Assembly: GCA_030141605.1 (NCBI GenBank)
Contig: JAQGDQ010000446.1
Span: 118,266-182,265 of the forward strand
Origin: Tubiluchus corallicola
Lineage: Eukaryota > Priapulida > Priapulimorpha > Priapulimorphida > Tubiluchidae
Direction: 5' to 3'
Length of the DNA: 64,000 nucleotides
The notes below the pieces were generated by a model. The model saw only the letters and a list, made by a program, of their open reading frames with translations, was not told the origin of the DNA and did not search any database. The position numbers and the translations under genes are program-made. Shown here piece by piece: positions 11,581 to 24,100 of the stretch; the stretch's first letter is position 1, and each line of letters begins with the position of its first letter.

Positions 11581-11845
11581 ACTCTTGTTATTTGAAAGTT
11601 TTGAAACATATAAAAAGTAGCTCGAGTTTTAGAATACTACCTAACAATAGCGAAACCTTTAACACAATGCAAATTCCAAATAAGACGAAAGCTATGAAAA
11701 ACCGTTCGAAAGTTGTCGTTAGAAACACCCACAGTTACAAGTCTTTGGTCATCAGAATGTCTGGAAAAAGAAAAAATCTTCGGTCTGAAAACTTTTTCAA
11801 CAATGAGAGAAAGATTAGAGACTGACACAGACAGCACTAAAGAGA

Positions 11846-13354
11846 ATGGATCGTCTACAGAAACGTAATCAGGAACTGGAAGCCACTCGATCACACCTAC
11901 AAAATCAACTCCACAACAGAGAATTAGAACTACATCGAGTGACGACGAATCACAAAACATTAGAGAAACAACTTGAAGTGGAAAAAGCAGAAAACGCTCG
12001 TTTACGTAATCAAACAGAGGCCACTGCACAGAATTTGGGATCCTTGAAATCAAACGAAGAGCTCAGAAAACACGAAACTAACATCGGCGATCTAGAAAAG
12101 GACAAGCTGAACGAAATTACAGCTAAGAAAAGCAGAGAACTAAATAAGACACGTCATAGACTAGAGGAGCTCGAGTCAAGATGTGATAGGCTCCTTTCAG
12201 AAAAAAGAAACTTGGAAAATGAGCTGAGCACGGTGAAAATGAAATTAGCCAGATTAGAATCAGCTAACTTTTGGGGTGAGAAAACAAACACGAAGTACCC
12301 TATTCAGTTGCCAGCAAGTTTGCAAGCAGCAACGACGACGACATCAACTGCCGCAAACGACATTAGCCTCAAACTAGAGAATGAACGTCTGAAGTGTACC
12401 CTTCAGATGACTGAGCAGCAAAAGAACAATGTAGGGCACGAACTATCTGCTTTGCACCGGACGGTGAATGGACTAGAAGAAGAACTGCAAGGTGTAAAAG
12501 ATCTAGTGAACATTTCGCGTAGAGAGATAGATGATAAGAATATTGAACTGGCTTATCACGAACATGAAAGAGATCGATTGAAACTGCACGGAGAAGCGGA
12601 AATAGATAAGATCAGAGCGAGGCTGCAGGCAAAAAATGTAGAACTGGATCAACTGGCAAACCTATTTCAGATGTCACAGGTAAGACTGCAAGAATCACAA
12701 TCTCGCATTGAAGCACTGAACGAACAAGGTCAAGCCCAGACAAAGGAGATGACAAGTATGCTAATAAATACAGAAAAACTGACACAACAACTACAGTTCA
12801 CCAAGGAGAGGCAAAAGCTGGCAGAAGACTTGTACCAGTCTTTGCGAGGTCAGTTTGACTCATCGCAAGCCAAGATGGCAGAAATCAGCAAAGAGAACGC
12901 AGATTTAAAAAACGAACTGAACCGTTGGCGGTCTACTGCCCAAGAATTACGTATAAATCTGGAAACAAATAATCGTGAAAGAGCAACCCTAAGCGAACAG
13001 CTAGAAACAGTGCAGACCGAAGCACGCAATGTTGAGGAACAAGCGCTGGCAAAATCCTCCCGGAGAAAACACACGTTCCAGAAGCGGATCTCAGAACTGG
13101 AATCCGAGGTCAGCCGTTGGAAAGCCGAGTGTCTCGCAATGAAAACGGCAAAGGAAGAGACAGAGCGGAGCTTGTCGTCGCGTCTCTCAGACATCCAAGA
13201 AAAATACGAGACGCTGAGCTCAAGCAGCAAGGGCATGACAGATTATATTAACTTTGTGAAGTCATCTTATGCCAGTGTGTTCCAAGACCCTCTGGTTTCC
13301 AGTAGCACACCAGTTAAAACTCAAGGAGCAGATTCAGGTGTACATCAATTGTAG
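11846..13354 (+). CDS. ODF2-like: ODF2/cenexin-like coiled-coil protein, single exon
   Basis: 502 aa, almost entirely heptad-rich coiled coil. The best anchors to outer dense fibre protein 2 (cenexin) are KLENERLK at residues 176-183 and the C-terminal DYINFVKSSYASVF at 466-479, which matches the conserved end of ODF2. The order and spacing of the segments between them also agree. ODF2 is a scaffold of centriole distal/subdistal appendages and of sperm-tail outer dense fibres. Vertebrate ODF2 is about 800 aa in many exons; this frame covers roughly its C-terminal 60% without an intron. An in-frame TAG lies ten codons upstream, so the start at 11846 is the best Met. AATAAA is at 13393-13398. 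No poly(A) tract or duplication is seen, so it is either an intron-less gene or an old retrocopy with an intact frame. Confidence 0.82.
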   Translation: MDRLQKRNQELEATRSHLQNQLHNRELELHRVTTNHKTLEKQLEVEKAENARLRNQTEATAQNLGSLKSNEELRKHETNIGDLEKDKLNEITAKKSRELNKTRHRLEELESRCDRLLSEKRNLENELSTVKMKLARLESANFWGEKTNTKYPIQLPASLQAATTTTSTAANDISLKLENERLKCTLQMTEQQKNNVGHELSALHRTVNGLEEELQGVKDLVNISRREIDDKNIELAYHEHERDRLKLHGEAEIDKIRARLQAKNVELDQLANLFQMSQVRLQESQSRIEALNEQGQAQTKEMTSMLINTEKLTQQLQFTKERQKLAEDLYQSLRGQFDSSQAKMAEISKENADLKNELNRWRSTAQELRINLETNNRERATLSEQLETVQTEARNVEEQALAKSSRRKHTFQKRISELESEVSRWKAECLAMKTAKEETERSLSSRLSDIQEKYETLSSSSKGMTDYINFVKSSYASVFQDPLVSSSTPVKTQGADSGVHQL

Positions 13355-13392
13355 TCCGAGTGATAATTTCTCTGACAGGTAAGAACAGGTGA

Positions 13393-13398
13393 AATAAA
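13393..13398 (+). terminator. Polyadenylation signal of ODF2-like gene
   Basis: AATAAA 39 bases after the stop codon, the only canonical signal close downstream. Confidence 0.5.
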
Positions 13399-13486
13399 CG
13401 ACATTCTTTCAGCACTGTTTGAAATACTTGGGTATTTTTCTTCTGGAATTTCAGATGGTAATGTAAGTGTAAGAGTCCTAGTAAAT

Positions 13487-13978
13487 CAGGGGTGTGCAAA
13501 TTATCTGACTAGCCGGGCCACATTAAACTTTCCTGCAATTCCTGCGGGCCACAGGCAGTTTGATCGAGGAGCCAAGTACAGAAAGGCCTAATAACGATTT
13601 TTTGCATCCGACCTGCGTACATCATTACTACTGGACTCAAGAAACTATTTTAGAAGTTATTAAAATTTATATTACAAACCATATATTTCTACTTTCAGAA
13701 CAGATAGTGGTAATTTCATTACAATGCATACTAGTAATGTGTATCGCACAGTCTGTGTAGTACAGTGACATTAAGCTACAACCGTCTTGTAAGGGTTAAT
13801 GGCATCCGATCTAGTAGAAAAAACTACCCGCACTATCTTTGGGATCGTGGCACGGACTTCAGTAGGATACACTCAATTAATCGCCCAGGCCGCACTTTCA
13901 TTAGGTTGACAAATCTCTTCGCGGGCCGCACAAATTCTCTCGGCAGGCCGCAAGTGGCCCGCAATTCGCACACCCTTG
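13487..13978. mobile_element. hAT-type MITE, family H1 (CAGGGGTGTGCAAA), copy 1
   Basis: Ends CAGGGGTGTGCAAAT and GCACACCCTTG. Flanks TAGTAAAT and TAGTAAAG form an 8-bp target duplication with one change. 8-bp duplication and CAGGGG termini are typical of hAT elements. No transposase. Confidence 0.82.
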
Positions 13979-13986
13979 TAGTAAAG

Positions 13987-14720
13987 AGTACGATCCGTCT
14001 GTTTTCTGTACAATCTTACCCTGTTTACAGCACAAAATGTACACGACACCAATGAGTACCTTGAGACTAACCCTGAAACCATGTTTTAATTTTATCAGCT
14101 TGGATAAATACATTGAAATAAGCCTACAAAATAAATTGAAATTTTTGATAAGTACTACAAGACTAAATAAATTCTCATGTGCCTCTTTTGTGTTTTGAAA
14201 CCTGTACAAGTTTTGGCAAATCTGATACACAAACAATGGAAAATGTAATTTGGCTTGTCACACAATTTAATTAGTATCTTTCTCGTGTAGAACACTACTT
14301 ATCATCTTTTGACTTGTTTGTTCTCTATGCATATTTTCACTTAACACAAACAAATACCTGTATCCACTATAACAGACATTACTCTGGCCGGCTTCTGTTA
14401 CGCTACACACTAATTTAGTGTTGGTAAGATTTTTTTTTAACTACTACGTCTACGAAAGTTAATATTTGTCCACCAAGAAGGAACGTTTTTGCAAATTCTA
14501 GTAAATCATCAAAGAATGCTGCAGCTTTACCAAAATGGTGACCAACATGGTTCTGACGTCACTGTTTATAAATCAATAATAGGAAGTTCATGTCTCTGCA
14601 TTATTGTTCAGGTACAGGTCTGTCTTTGTGAACCTGGCCTATAGATAATGTCCCTCTTCCACGCTGTTCTTGCAAACATAACCTGTGGCAATGCTCCCAG
14701 TCCACTCTGCCCATGTAAAC
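13987..14720. other. Intergenic, nothing recognised
   Basis: Unique AT-rich DNA between the hAT element and the CT microsatellite. Confidence 0.5.
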
Positions 14721-14727
14721 CTGACCC

Positions 14728-14746
14728 CCCTCTCTCTCTCTTTCTT

Positions 14747-14810
<64 letters not shown>

Positions 14811-14835
14811 ATTCTCTCTCTATCTCTCTATCTCT

Positions 14836-14911
<76 letters not shown>

Positions 14912-14934
14912 ATTCTCTCTCTATCTCTGCTCTC

Positions 14935-15021
<87 letters not shown>

Positions 15022-15035
15022 CTCTCTTCTCACTC
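14728..15035. repeat. (CT)n microsatellite
   Basis: About 300 bp of CT with TTTCTCTCATT interruptions. One about 110-bp block (CTCATTCTCTCTCTATCTCT...) recurs. Confidence 0.95.
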
Positions 15036-15039
15036 TGAG

Positions 15040-16815
15040 CACGTGCAGCACTTTACATACACCAAAATTATTCTTGCAAACAATCAAATTTTTTTATAAT
15101 AATGGTTGATTTACTAAATAATAGTTCCAAAAATGGCATCACAAATCCTTGGTAACAACGTTAAGTACTTAAGAAAAGTTATTGCACAACCTATGAAATG
15201 ACTCTCTTATTCAGCAATATACAGTGACCATAAGAAACACATTTACTTGGTATCCATTACAGTTCAGCTATTCCAAAGTACCATTACAAAATATGTCAGT
15301 TAATACAAAAAGGCCAAATTAAGGTACAACATCGAAATTATCCCATATTTATCCCATCGTTTCAAGAAAAGCATTCTGTTAGGAAATTCAAGAGAAAATA
15401 TTACATAACTTTTTATGTAAGTGTAATAATAATTATTTTTAAGTTACTCGCTGACGAATAACTCTATATAGCCATTTAAGGGTCCTAATTTAAAGGTTTT
15501 AATTCAGTTTGCCTGGTTTGATTTTCATTCTTGAGGTACATAACTCTGCCATTCACTCATTGAGCATCAAGGCATACTAAATTTTCGCAAAAATCTGGTT
15601 CCATGACGACTTGTTAACATCATTCCAGGAGCAGTAAGCAAAGACAACGTAGAATGTTTGTGCATTATTGATCATCAATGGACACGTTTGTCATTTCATA
15701 CGTGTAAAATATTTGCGTTGTTGCTGCTGCTTCTTGCATGGTGTGTGTGGGGTCGTTTTTTAAAAATTATTGTGATGACTATACAGCACTATTGCAGAAA
15801 AAAGAACTGATGGAAGGACATCATCCAAAACAGTATGTTACTAAAATACGTGTGGTTTTTTTATAAATACGTACAAAGCAAAGCATATGTGCATGTGCAG
15901 CAAGTAAACCAATGCTTCGCATTCCAGAATAATTCTGATGGATGTTGAGATTACGGTTTCTACCACTGTGCCTGTTTCTTCTAAACAGAACCAACGAAAT
16001 GCACAACGATAGTAACAGCTGATACAAATTATTTTTTGCAAACTTTTTGGTACATTTCAAAATTCGCTAGTCTCTCCTTAAATGTGCGACTAGATCGATG
16101 GAAAATATATGAACCATAAAAAACGCACCTAATAACACAATTTAGTATCTCATTCAACAAACTTATATTATTCTTCGGAAAGTTGAATCTGATTACAAAA
16201 ACAGCAAACAGACAATCCTGGCATTAAAATCCCTGAGGAAATGACCACAGTGAAACTAAAATCAACTAATAAAATACATAATTTTGATTGAAATGCAACA
16301 AATAAAAGACTAGACACTTCATACGACTAGTTACGGGTATTACTTTTGGTTCAACGAAGAGCATTACTCAAAGTGGCTTAATACAAAAATGGCATAAACA
16401 ACAACAAAGTTAAATTTTGCAGTAATGTACTTAACAAAATACATTTATTAATTCACAGTTTGCCGCATAATAATTTGAAATGCTCATGCTAGCAACACTG
16501 CGCTGATCATTGCATCCGCGGCATTTCTTATAGCAAACCAACATACATCACAAACAGACAAACAAAATCTGAAAACTGTTTAACTAAAAAGGCTTAATGT
16601 CCAACCCCATACTGGTTGATACTGGCTAACAAAAATAAGTAAACAAACTATTCAAGGACAAAAACAAAAAAACAATTTCTACGAAGTAAGTAAACAAACT
16701 ATTCAAGGACAAAACAAAAAAACAATTTCTACGAAGTAAGTAAACAAACTATTTCTACAAATTCTAGAATCAAATATTTAAGTTCTAAATTAACTACTTT
16801 GTCAAACTACCAATT
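15040..16815. other. Intergenic; one short tandem duplication
   Basis: No gene recognised. A unit of about 60 bp (AACAATTTCTACGAAGTAAG plus AACAAACTATTCAAGGAC) is repeated at about 16640-16760. Confidence 0.5.
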
Positions 16816-16823
16816 TGCTTAAC

Positions 16824-17604
16824 CAGTGGCGGCTCGTAGGTAAATCTTGCAAGAGCGCTGCTACAGAAAATTTGTATTCATTGTTTTAATATTGTATAAA
16901 ACAAAACAAGCATATAAATAGAAAATTTATACATACATTTGTTAAAATACTAAACAATTTTTTTTACTTACTAACAGCCAAAATTGTTACAGTTTAAGTT
17001 ACATTAATCTAATGATGATGATGAGATGATGATGATGTTGAGGAGGATGAGGAGGATGATGATGTGATGATAATGTGATGATGATGCGACGATGATGAGT
17101 TGATGATGATGAGATGGTGATGATGTGATGATGATGTGATGATGATGCGACGATGAGTTGATGATGATGAAATGGTGATGATATGATGATGATGTGATGA
17201 TGAGATGATGATGATGAGACGATGATGAGATGATGATGATGAGGGTGAGGATGATGATGAGATGATGATGGTGAAATAAAATTTATTCTTCTTGTTTTAC
17301 TTTGCATTAATAATTTTCTTCTTGGTCATCGCTACATGTTTTCTCTCTATCTGACGTATCTTAACTAAAACATGTGCGGATGGTCGCATGCGCACAACAG
17401 CCAAACACCATGTTGCTGGAGCTGTGAATCGCACAGTGCCGTCACGTGCTCTGGTTCTGTACAAAAATTTACAGTCACGTACAAGTATAAAGTATAAATA
17501 AAGAATTAAAGAAAAAAGACTCATTATGTTGAAAATAATCGATATTATCAAATGAAAATAGGGGGTGCTGCAGTTCCGCAGTGCCTATGCACAAGCCGCC
17601 ACTG
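16824..17604. mobile_element. hAT-type element (CAGTGGCGGCTCGT), microsatellite inside
   Basis: Termini CAGTGGCGGCTCGT and ACAAGCCGCCACTG are inverted. Flanks TGCTTAAC (16816-16823) and TTCTTAAC (17605-17612) form an 8-bp duplication with one change. A GAT/GATGAT microsatellite fills 17015-17275. No transposase frame. Confidence 0.78.
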
Positions 17605-17855
17605 TTCTTAACCCTGTTCCCGAAATTTGGTTCAATTTTCACTCGAGTAGTGACACGAGTAACAACCACTTGGATTCGAACATATCATGTGTGCACCAAC
17701 TGAGTTGTGATTACACGAATTTTATTGGTCTAAATCATTACGTGAAATGTCTATGTATCGTCTGAAAAAGTGACATTTTTGCTTGTCAAAACAACAGACA
17801 GCGTCCTCAAAAAATGCAGGCATAATTAAAAAAATCAATTATGCCAAAACAGATG

Positions 17856-18937
17856 TCCCTAATGCAATACACGATGACCTTTCCCACTTCTTCAAACTCG
17901 GTCAAAATCCCGGTCGTTATGTCACAATAATTGCTAAATAGAAGTCCCTAATGCAATACACGATGACCTTTTCCACTTCTTCAAATGACTCGGTCCAAAT
18001 CTCATTTGTTATGTCACAATAATTGCTAAATAGAAGTCCCTAATGCAATACACGATGACCTTTCCCACTTCTTCAAATGACTCGGTCAAAATCCCGGTCG
18101 TTATGTCACAATAATTGCTAAGTCCCTAATGCAATACACGATGACCTTTCCCACTTCTTCAAATGACTCGGTCAAAATCCCGGTCGTTATGTCACAATAA
18201 TTGCTAAATAGAAGTCCCTAATGCAATACACGATGACCTTTTCCACTTCTTCAAATGACTCGGTCCAAATCTCATTTGTTATGTCACAATAATTGCTAAA
18301 TAGAAGTCCCTAATGCAATACACGATGACCTTTCCCACTTCTTCAAATGACTCGGTCAAAATCGCGGTCGTTATGTCACAATAATTGCTAAACAGAAGTC
18401 CCTAATTGCAATACACGATGACCTTTCCCACTTCTTCAAATGACTCGGTCAAAATCCCGGTCGTTATGTCACAATAATTGCTAAACAGAAGTCCCTAATG
18501 CAATACACGATGACCTTTCCCACTTCTTCAAATGACTCGGTCAAAATCCCGGTCGTTATGTCACAATAATTGCTAAACAGAAGTCCCTAATTGCAATACA
18601 CGATGACCTTTCCCACTTCTTCAAATGACTCGGTCAAAATCCCGGTCATTGTGTCACAATAATTGCTAAACAGAAGTCCCTAATGCAATACACGATGACC
18701 TTTCCCACTTCTTCAAATGACTCGGTCAAAATCCCGGTCATTGTGTCACAATAATTGCTAAATAGAAGTCCCTAATGCAATACACGATGACCTTTCCCAC
18801 TTCTTCAGACTCGGTCAAAATCCTGGTCGTTATGTCACAATAATTGCTAAGTCCCTAATGCAATACACGATGACCTTTCCCACTTCTTCAAATGACTCGG
18901 TCAAAATCCCATTTGTTATGTCACAATAATTGCTAAC
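17856..18937. repeat. 92-bp minisatellite array, 12 units
   Basis: The unit runs from GTCCCTAATGCAATACACGA through ACTCGGTCAAAATCCCGG to ACAATAATTGCTAAATAGAA. Units differ by single bases and by small deletions of the ATGA or ATAGAA segments. Confidence 0.95.
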
Positions 18938-19179
18938 AGTGCCACTGCCCAAGGACAAATTGAACCAAGATAGTCAAAAAATACTATACTATAATAAACA
19001 GCTGTCAATACATCAACTCACTAATAAATACAAATACCTCAATACTAACATCAATAGTACAGTCTAAAAGTAGGACAATTAAAAAACATCATATATGTAA
19101 AATAACAAATTCTAAATAATCGTTGATTGTCAGTAAGACGTATAAAAGACAATGGTCAGCAATCACACCACCATCTCAT

Positions 19180-19293
19180 TTAATTGCCAATAGACTGTTC
19201 CACCTCCTTCATAACTCGGAGGCACAACTCCTCTCTCCAAGGCAGAGTTACGCACTGCACTCCAATGGGTAAACCAACTGCACCTTTCGTAGC
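19180..19293 (-). CDS. FAAH: FAAH exon 16 (C-terminus and stop)
   Basis: ATKGAVGLPIGVQCVTLPWR then EELCLRVMKEVEQSIGN and TAA at 19180-19182. Acceptor TTGCAG. No clear AATAAA was seen in the next 240 bases. Confidence 0.93.
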   Translation of the reverse strand, partial: ATKGAVGLPIGVQCVTLPWREELCLRVMKEVEQSIGN

Positions 19294-21134
19294 CTGCAAA
19301 CACAGTGATAACTTCTGCATAAGATTTACACGGAATATCAAGCGACAGTATGCATACCAAAAGACAATGTTAAGTTTCTTAAACGGGTTCTACAGGTTTT
19401 ACACATCAAATGTAGATTTAGGCAATTCAAATGTGTCTTGGTAACTCAAAGGTAGACTTAGGTAGTTCAAATGTGTCTTGGTAACTCAAATGTAGACTTA
19501 GGTAGTTCAAATGTGTTAACAATGGTTTTCAACAAATCTTAAGCGCTTTTGGTAAATCAAATGTAGACACATGTCAAGTCAAATGTCACATTGGTATCTC
19601 AAATGTGGATAGGTGGTAACGCTTAAAGATGTTAAATTTAATCTCCTTTAATTCCTATGTCTACATTTGACTTACCTAAGTCACATTTGAACTTTCCTAT
19701 GTCTACATTTGACTTAGCTAAGTCACATTTGAACTTTCCTGTGTCTACATTTGACTTACCTAAGTCACATTTGAACTTTCCTATGTCTACATTTGACTTA
19801 CCTAAGTCACATTTGAACTTTCCTATGTCTACATTTGACTTACCTAAGTCACATTTGAACTTTCCTGTGTCTACATTTGACTTACCTAAGTCACATTTGA
19901 ACTTTCCTATGTCTACATTTGACTTACCTAAGTCACATTTGAACTTTCCTATATCTACATTTGACTTACCTAAGTCACATTTGAACTTTCCTATGTCTAC
20001 ATTTGACTTACCTAAGTCACATTTGAACTTTCCTGTGTCTACATTTGACTTACCTAAGTCACATTTGAACTTTCCTATGTCTACATTTGACTTACCTAAG
20101 TCACATTTGAACTTTCCTGTGTCTACATTTGACTTACCTAAGTCACATTTGAAGTTTACTGTGTCTACATTTGACTTACCTAAGTCACATTTGAACTTTC
20201 CTATGTCTACATTTGACTTACCTAAGTCACATTTGAACTTTCCTGTGTCTACATTTGACGTGTAAAACCTATAAACTGGTCAACAGGTAAATGGAATCAA
20301 TTAGTAAAGGAACAATTTTAATGTTTCCTGGCAATTTCATTAGAACAAAGATTTGAAAGCTGTTCTGAACTGTGCGAGAGAAACTGAAAAAATTTCAGTG
20401 CTTCTTGGGTAATCTAAAACAGCTTTCAAACTTTTGTTCTAGTGAAAGTATCACGGAACTTTATTCCAGAGGCGTAGCAAAAGGGAGGCGACAGGGGGCA
20501 ATAATCCCCGGGTGCAACGGTGAGGGGGACGAAATTCTTCTAGAGTTTAATAACTGTAAATTATTAATTATTAATCCGACATTAGCAATTAACAAATTTT
20601 AAAGTTTTCAAACTACAACAAAACTGCCTAGCCAGAAATCATCGTAGCTAACTTAATTAAATACTGCGTACAGCCTAGAAAAAAGTTAATGTTGTTACTT
20701 AACAGCGTATATAGAGGGCTGCACTTGGCTTAGCAGACTGTTAAACGACTTGTGTTAGAGCAATTCCAACACATAGAAACGAGCAGTACCACAAATCAAA
20801 CTCGAGTTGGTTGTTAGGAAAAATTTGTTTGTCCCATCATGTCGAAAGGGAAGTGCTCAGGGATACAAAAAGTGTGCACAATTCATGGCTTCACCCACGA
20901 AACAAGTGATCAAAACATTAAAAGGGTACGGCACCCGAGGTTTTTCCACCAGCAGGCACCACAAGCACTTGCTACGCCACTGGATTGTTCCTCCTTTAAT
21001 TGTTATTGAGATTATACAAAAGTGAGTATTAATGTAACTTAACTGTACCTGCAAATAAAGGAAAATAAGGAATTATAATGATGATGATGATGACATGATG
21101 ATGATGTGATGATGATGAGATGATGATGATGATG

Positions 21135-21177
<43 letters not shown>

Positions 21178-24100
21178 GATGATGATGAGGAGGAAGAGGG
21201 TGAGGATGGTGTAAAAAACAGTATCTGGAATTCGGTACATGCTATAGTTTTCTAGGGTAAGAGAGAAATTACTTTTCTGTCATAATGCAAATAGGTACAC
21301 TACACTCTCTACTCGCATTCGCGGCTCTACAGGATTTAATAGAAACACGTTTGCATAATAGACTGCATTTCTTTACTGAAATCGACATAATCATGTCAAC
21401 CGATAGCTTTACAAACAAAACAGTAAAAACAGCACATGCCATTAGATAGTTTTCAATGTGACATGAATGCTTAATGTGACAGATAATGAAATATTTTTAG
21501 TGAAATATACGACCATCTCTGAAAGCCACTCATCAATGAAGTTGTTCTCATAAAACAACCGAACATTCACCAATAATTACCTAAACACTTCAGAAATCTG
21601 CAAGCCACTATCCAACATACACCTACTTAATGGAGATAATTGACACAGGGCCAAAACACAGTTAACTATCTCGACTCTAAGTACGTAAGTAAGTAAGTAC
21701 GTATGTAAGTATATTTGCACTGAACTGGCAAAGTTGTTTTAGTCATTTTTAAACGTCTACACAACCTTCCTACGTAAATAAATACAGTCAACCCTCGTTA
21801 AACCGGACTAATTGGGGGGGGGGGGTGACCCGGTTTGGCCGATTGTCTGATTTATCGGATATGCCTATATATGGTCTATATTAAACAGGAATAATCACCT
21901 TAATAAGCCCTATATACATTGCACTATATACTGTGCACTATATACTATACTGTATATTACTTGAAAATAGTTAACCTGTGAGGATAAAGAAATTATTGTA
22001 CAGTTGCTAGGCCGCGTTGTGTTTAGCGCTCCGGCTCGGGCGGAAATCGGTCAGTTTCCTTTACCACGGATGACGTCCGTCTTATCCGATATCAGGGTTA
22101 ACGGGGTCCGGTTTAACGAGGGTCGACTGTAGCCTCAAGAAATAGTTTACTCTGTCGTCACCCATCCATTGACTGACCAGGCTTGGTGTTGAATAATTGA
22201 CTTCACCGCAATGTAGAGCTAACATCACAGTCACTAAAATCACAGTCACTAACATCACAGTCACTAACATCACAGTCACTAACATCACAGTCACTAACAT
22301 CACAGTCACTAACATCACAGTCACTAAAATCACAGTCACTAACATCACAGTCACTAACATCACAGTCACTAGCACAACTTGAATGAAACAAGCAAAGCAA
22401 CAAGAGCTTACCATTTTAATTTTCCAATCAATCGGATCTTTCTGCGGATAAGACTTCAAGTTCTCTTGATCTTTTGCCGTCTCCACGGTGACCGGCACTA
22501 CTCCGGCCGGAAAATCGAGCAGGTTGTACAAAATCGTGTAGGCGGCAGCAGCTGAGTGAGAAAATAAAGAAATGAACATTACTAAGTTGCTGCTGCTAGG
22601 AAAAGCTGGGAACTTTTAAAGAAACTCTCATGATGATGATGATGATGTGATGATGATGATGTGGAGGATGATGATGATGGTGATGATGATAATGATGTGA
22701 TGATGATGTGATGATGATGTGATGATGATGATGTGGAGGAGGATGAGGATGAGGATGATGATGTGATGATGATGATGTGGAGGAGGATGAGGATGAGGAT
22801 GATGATGGTGATGATGATGATGTGATGATGATGAGATGACGAGATGATGATGAGATGATGATGAGATGATGATGATGATGAGGATGATGATGATGATGAT
22901 GGTGCAAGAGCACAAAATGTAAGAAGAAAATAGCAACAGAAGTAAGTAAACTTAATCTTCAGTTTTGTTTCAAAACCCAGAATTAGTTGAATTGTTAAGT
23001 AATTTCAAAGCTATGCTCAAGACAGTCAATTTTTAAATTCACAGTTAAATAATAATTTATTTACATAATCCTAATAGCTTAAAGGAAAACCAGACCAAAT
23101 CTTAAACTGTAGGTCTAAACAACTCTTTAAAATATTGGGAACACATTTTTTTTCAAGGACTTGTGAAATAATTCTGCAAGAATCCAATTTTGCATTTCTT
23201 GCTACTAGTTCTTTGCTGTTGCATGCAGTTCGCCATTTGTTAGTTAGACAGGCACTAGCGCCTGCATTTCGGAAAGAGGTTACACAAAAAACAGGTGCTG
23301 TACCGCTAAGGTCTGGGGTATTCATTTGTGACGCAGTGCACACTTGCCCAGTTTTAGCATAACACACTGAATATCTTAAACGGTAGCACTTTGCTTCAAT
23401 TTTCGCATTTGCAAACACGTGCAACAAGCTCGTGGAATATTTTTGCGGATGAAAATGATGGTAGTTTGTGATGTCATCAATAGTTGGGCTCGCCTGCTGT
23501 TAATTAAGTTTTTAATCCATATTCAATTATCAGAAATGCTTTGCAGTATTACTGGCATTAAAACGTATAGTTTAAAAATGATCCTGTTTCCCTTTAAATG
23601 AAGTGGTTGGATCTATGACAGAACACATGTGGTAATACAATTACAAAGCGGAATGTTATCTCTCAGGCTAGCTTGGGTACAGTGAAGCCACGTGTGTTGA
23701 TTCTAGAGCGTCATTATTCATTTTTGCATTACCTGTAGAGTTTGTTTGACATGTTTGGCCGCTCTTGTATGAGAGGTTAGGTAACCTTAGAATAGGATCA
23801 AATCCTGTTTTAGTGGTATAGAGGTCAGTAGATGTGTGGTCAGTTTGCCACTGTTGTAAAATCAGTATGTCTCTGTTGATTTTTGAAAACTAGCTTAAAG
23901 TTTTTTCTACGGATCCTCAAACGTTTGTAAGTTCATATGTTTCTTCATTTTTATGCAAAGCTTTGCAGTAATTTATTTGTCAGTTTAATAGTTTCTGATA
24001 GTGTTACAGTGATGCCTAATTATTGATTTTTGCAACTGCATATGCATATGTGTGTTTTTGTGTAGGCGTGCATGTTGATTTGGGATATGTCAGGAAGTTT

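Noticed and set aside
13765-14055. Repeated frame beginning MTLSYNRLVRVNGIRSS (also at 28255, 32201, 50262)
   Set aside because: Lies inside the hAT MITE family H1 in every case. It covers the terminal inverted repeat and resembles no transposase.
17856-18937. CRISPR-like direct repeats
   Set aside because: Eukaryotic context, units are contiguous 92-mers without unique spacers.
19657-20265. 202-codon frame encoding a 14-residue repeat (STFDLPKSHLNFP)
   Set aside because: Stays open only because the unit is 42 bp. It lies in a FAAH intron on the opposite strand, inside a TIR-bounded element, with no signal peptide or splice context.
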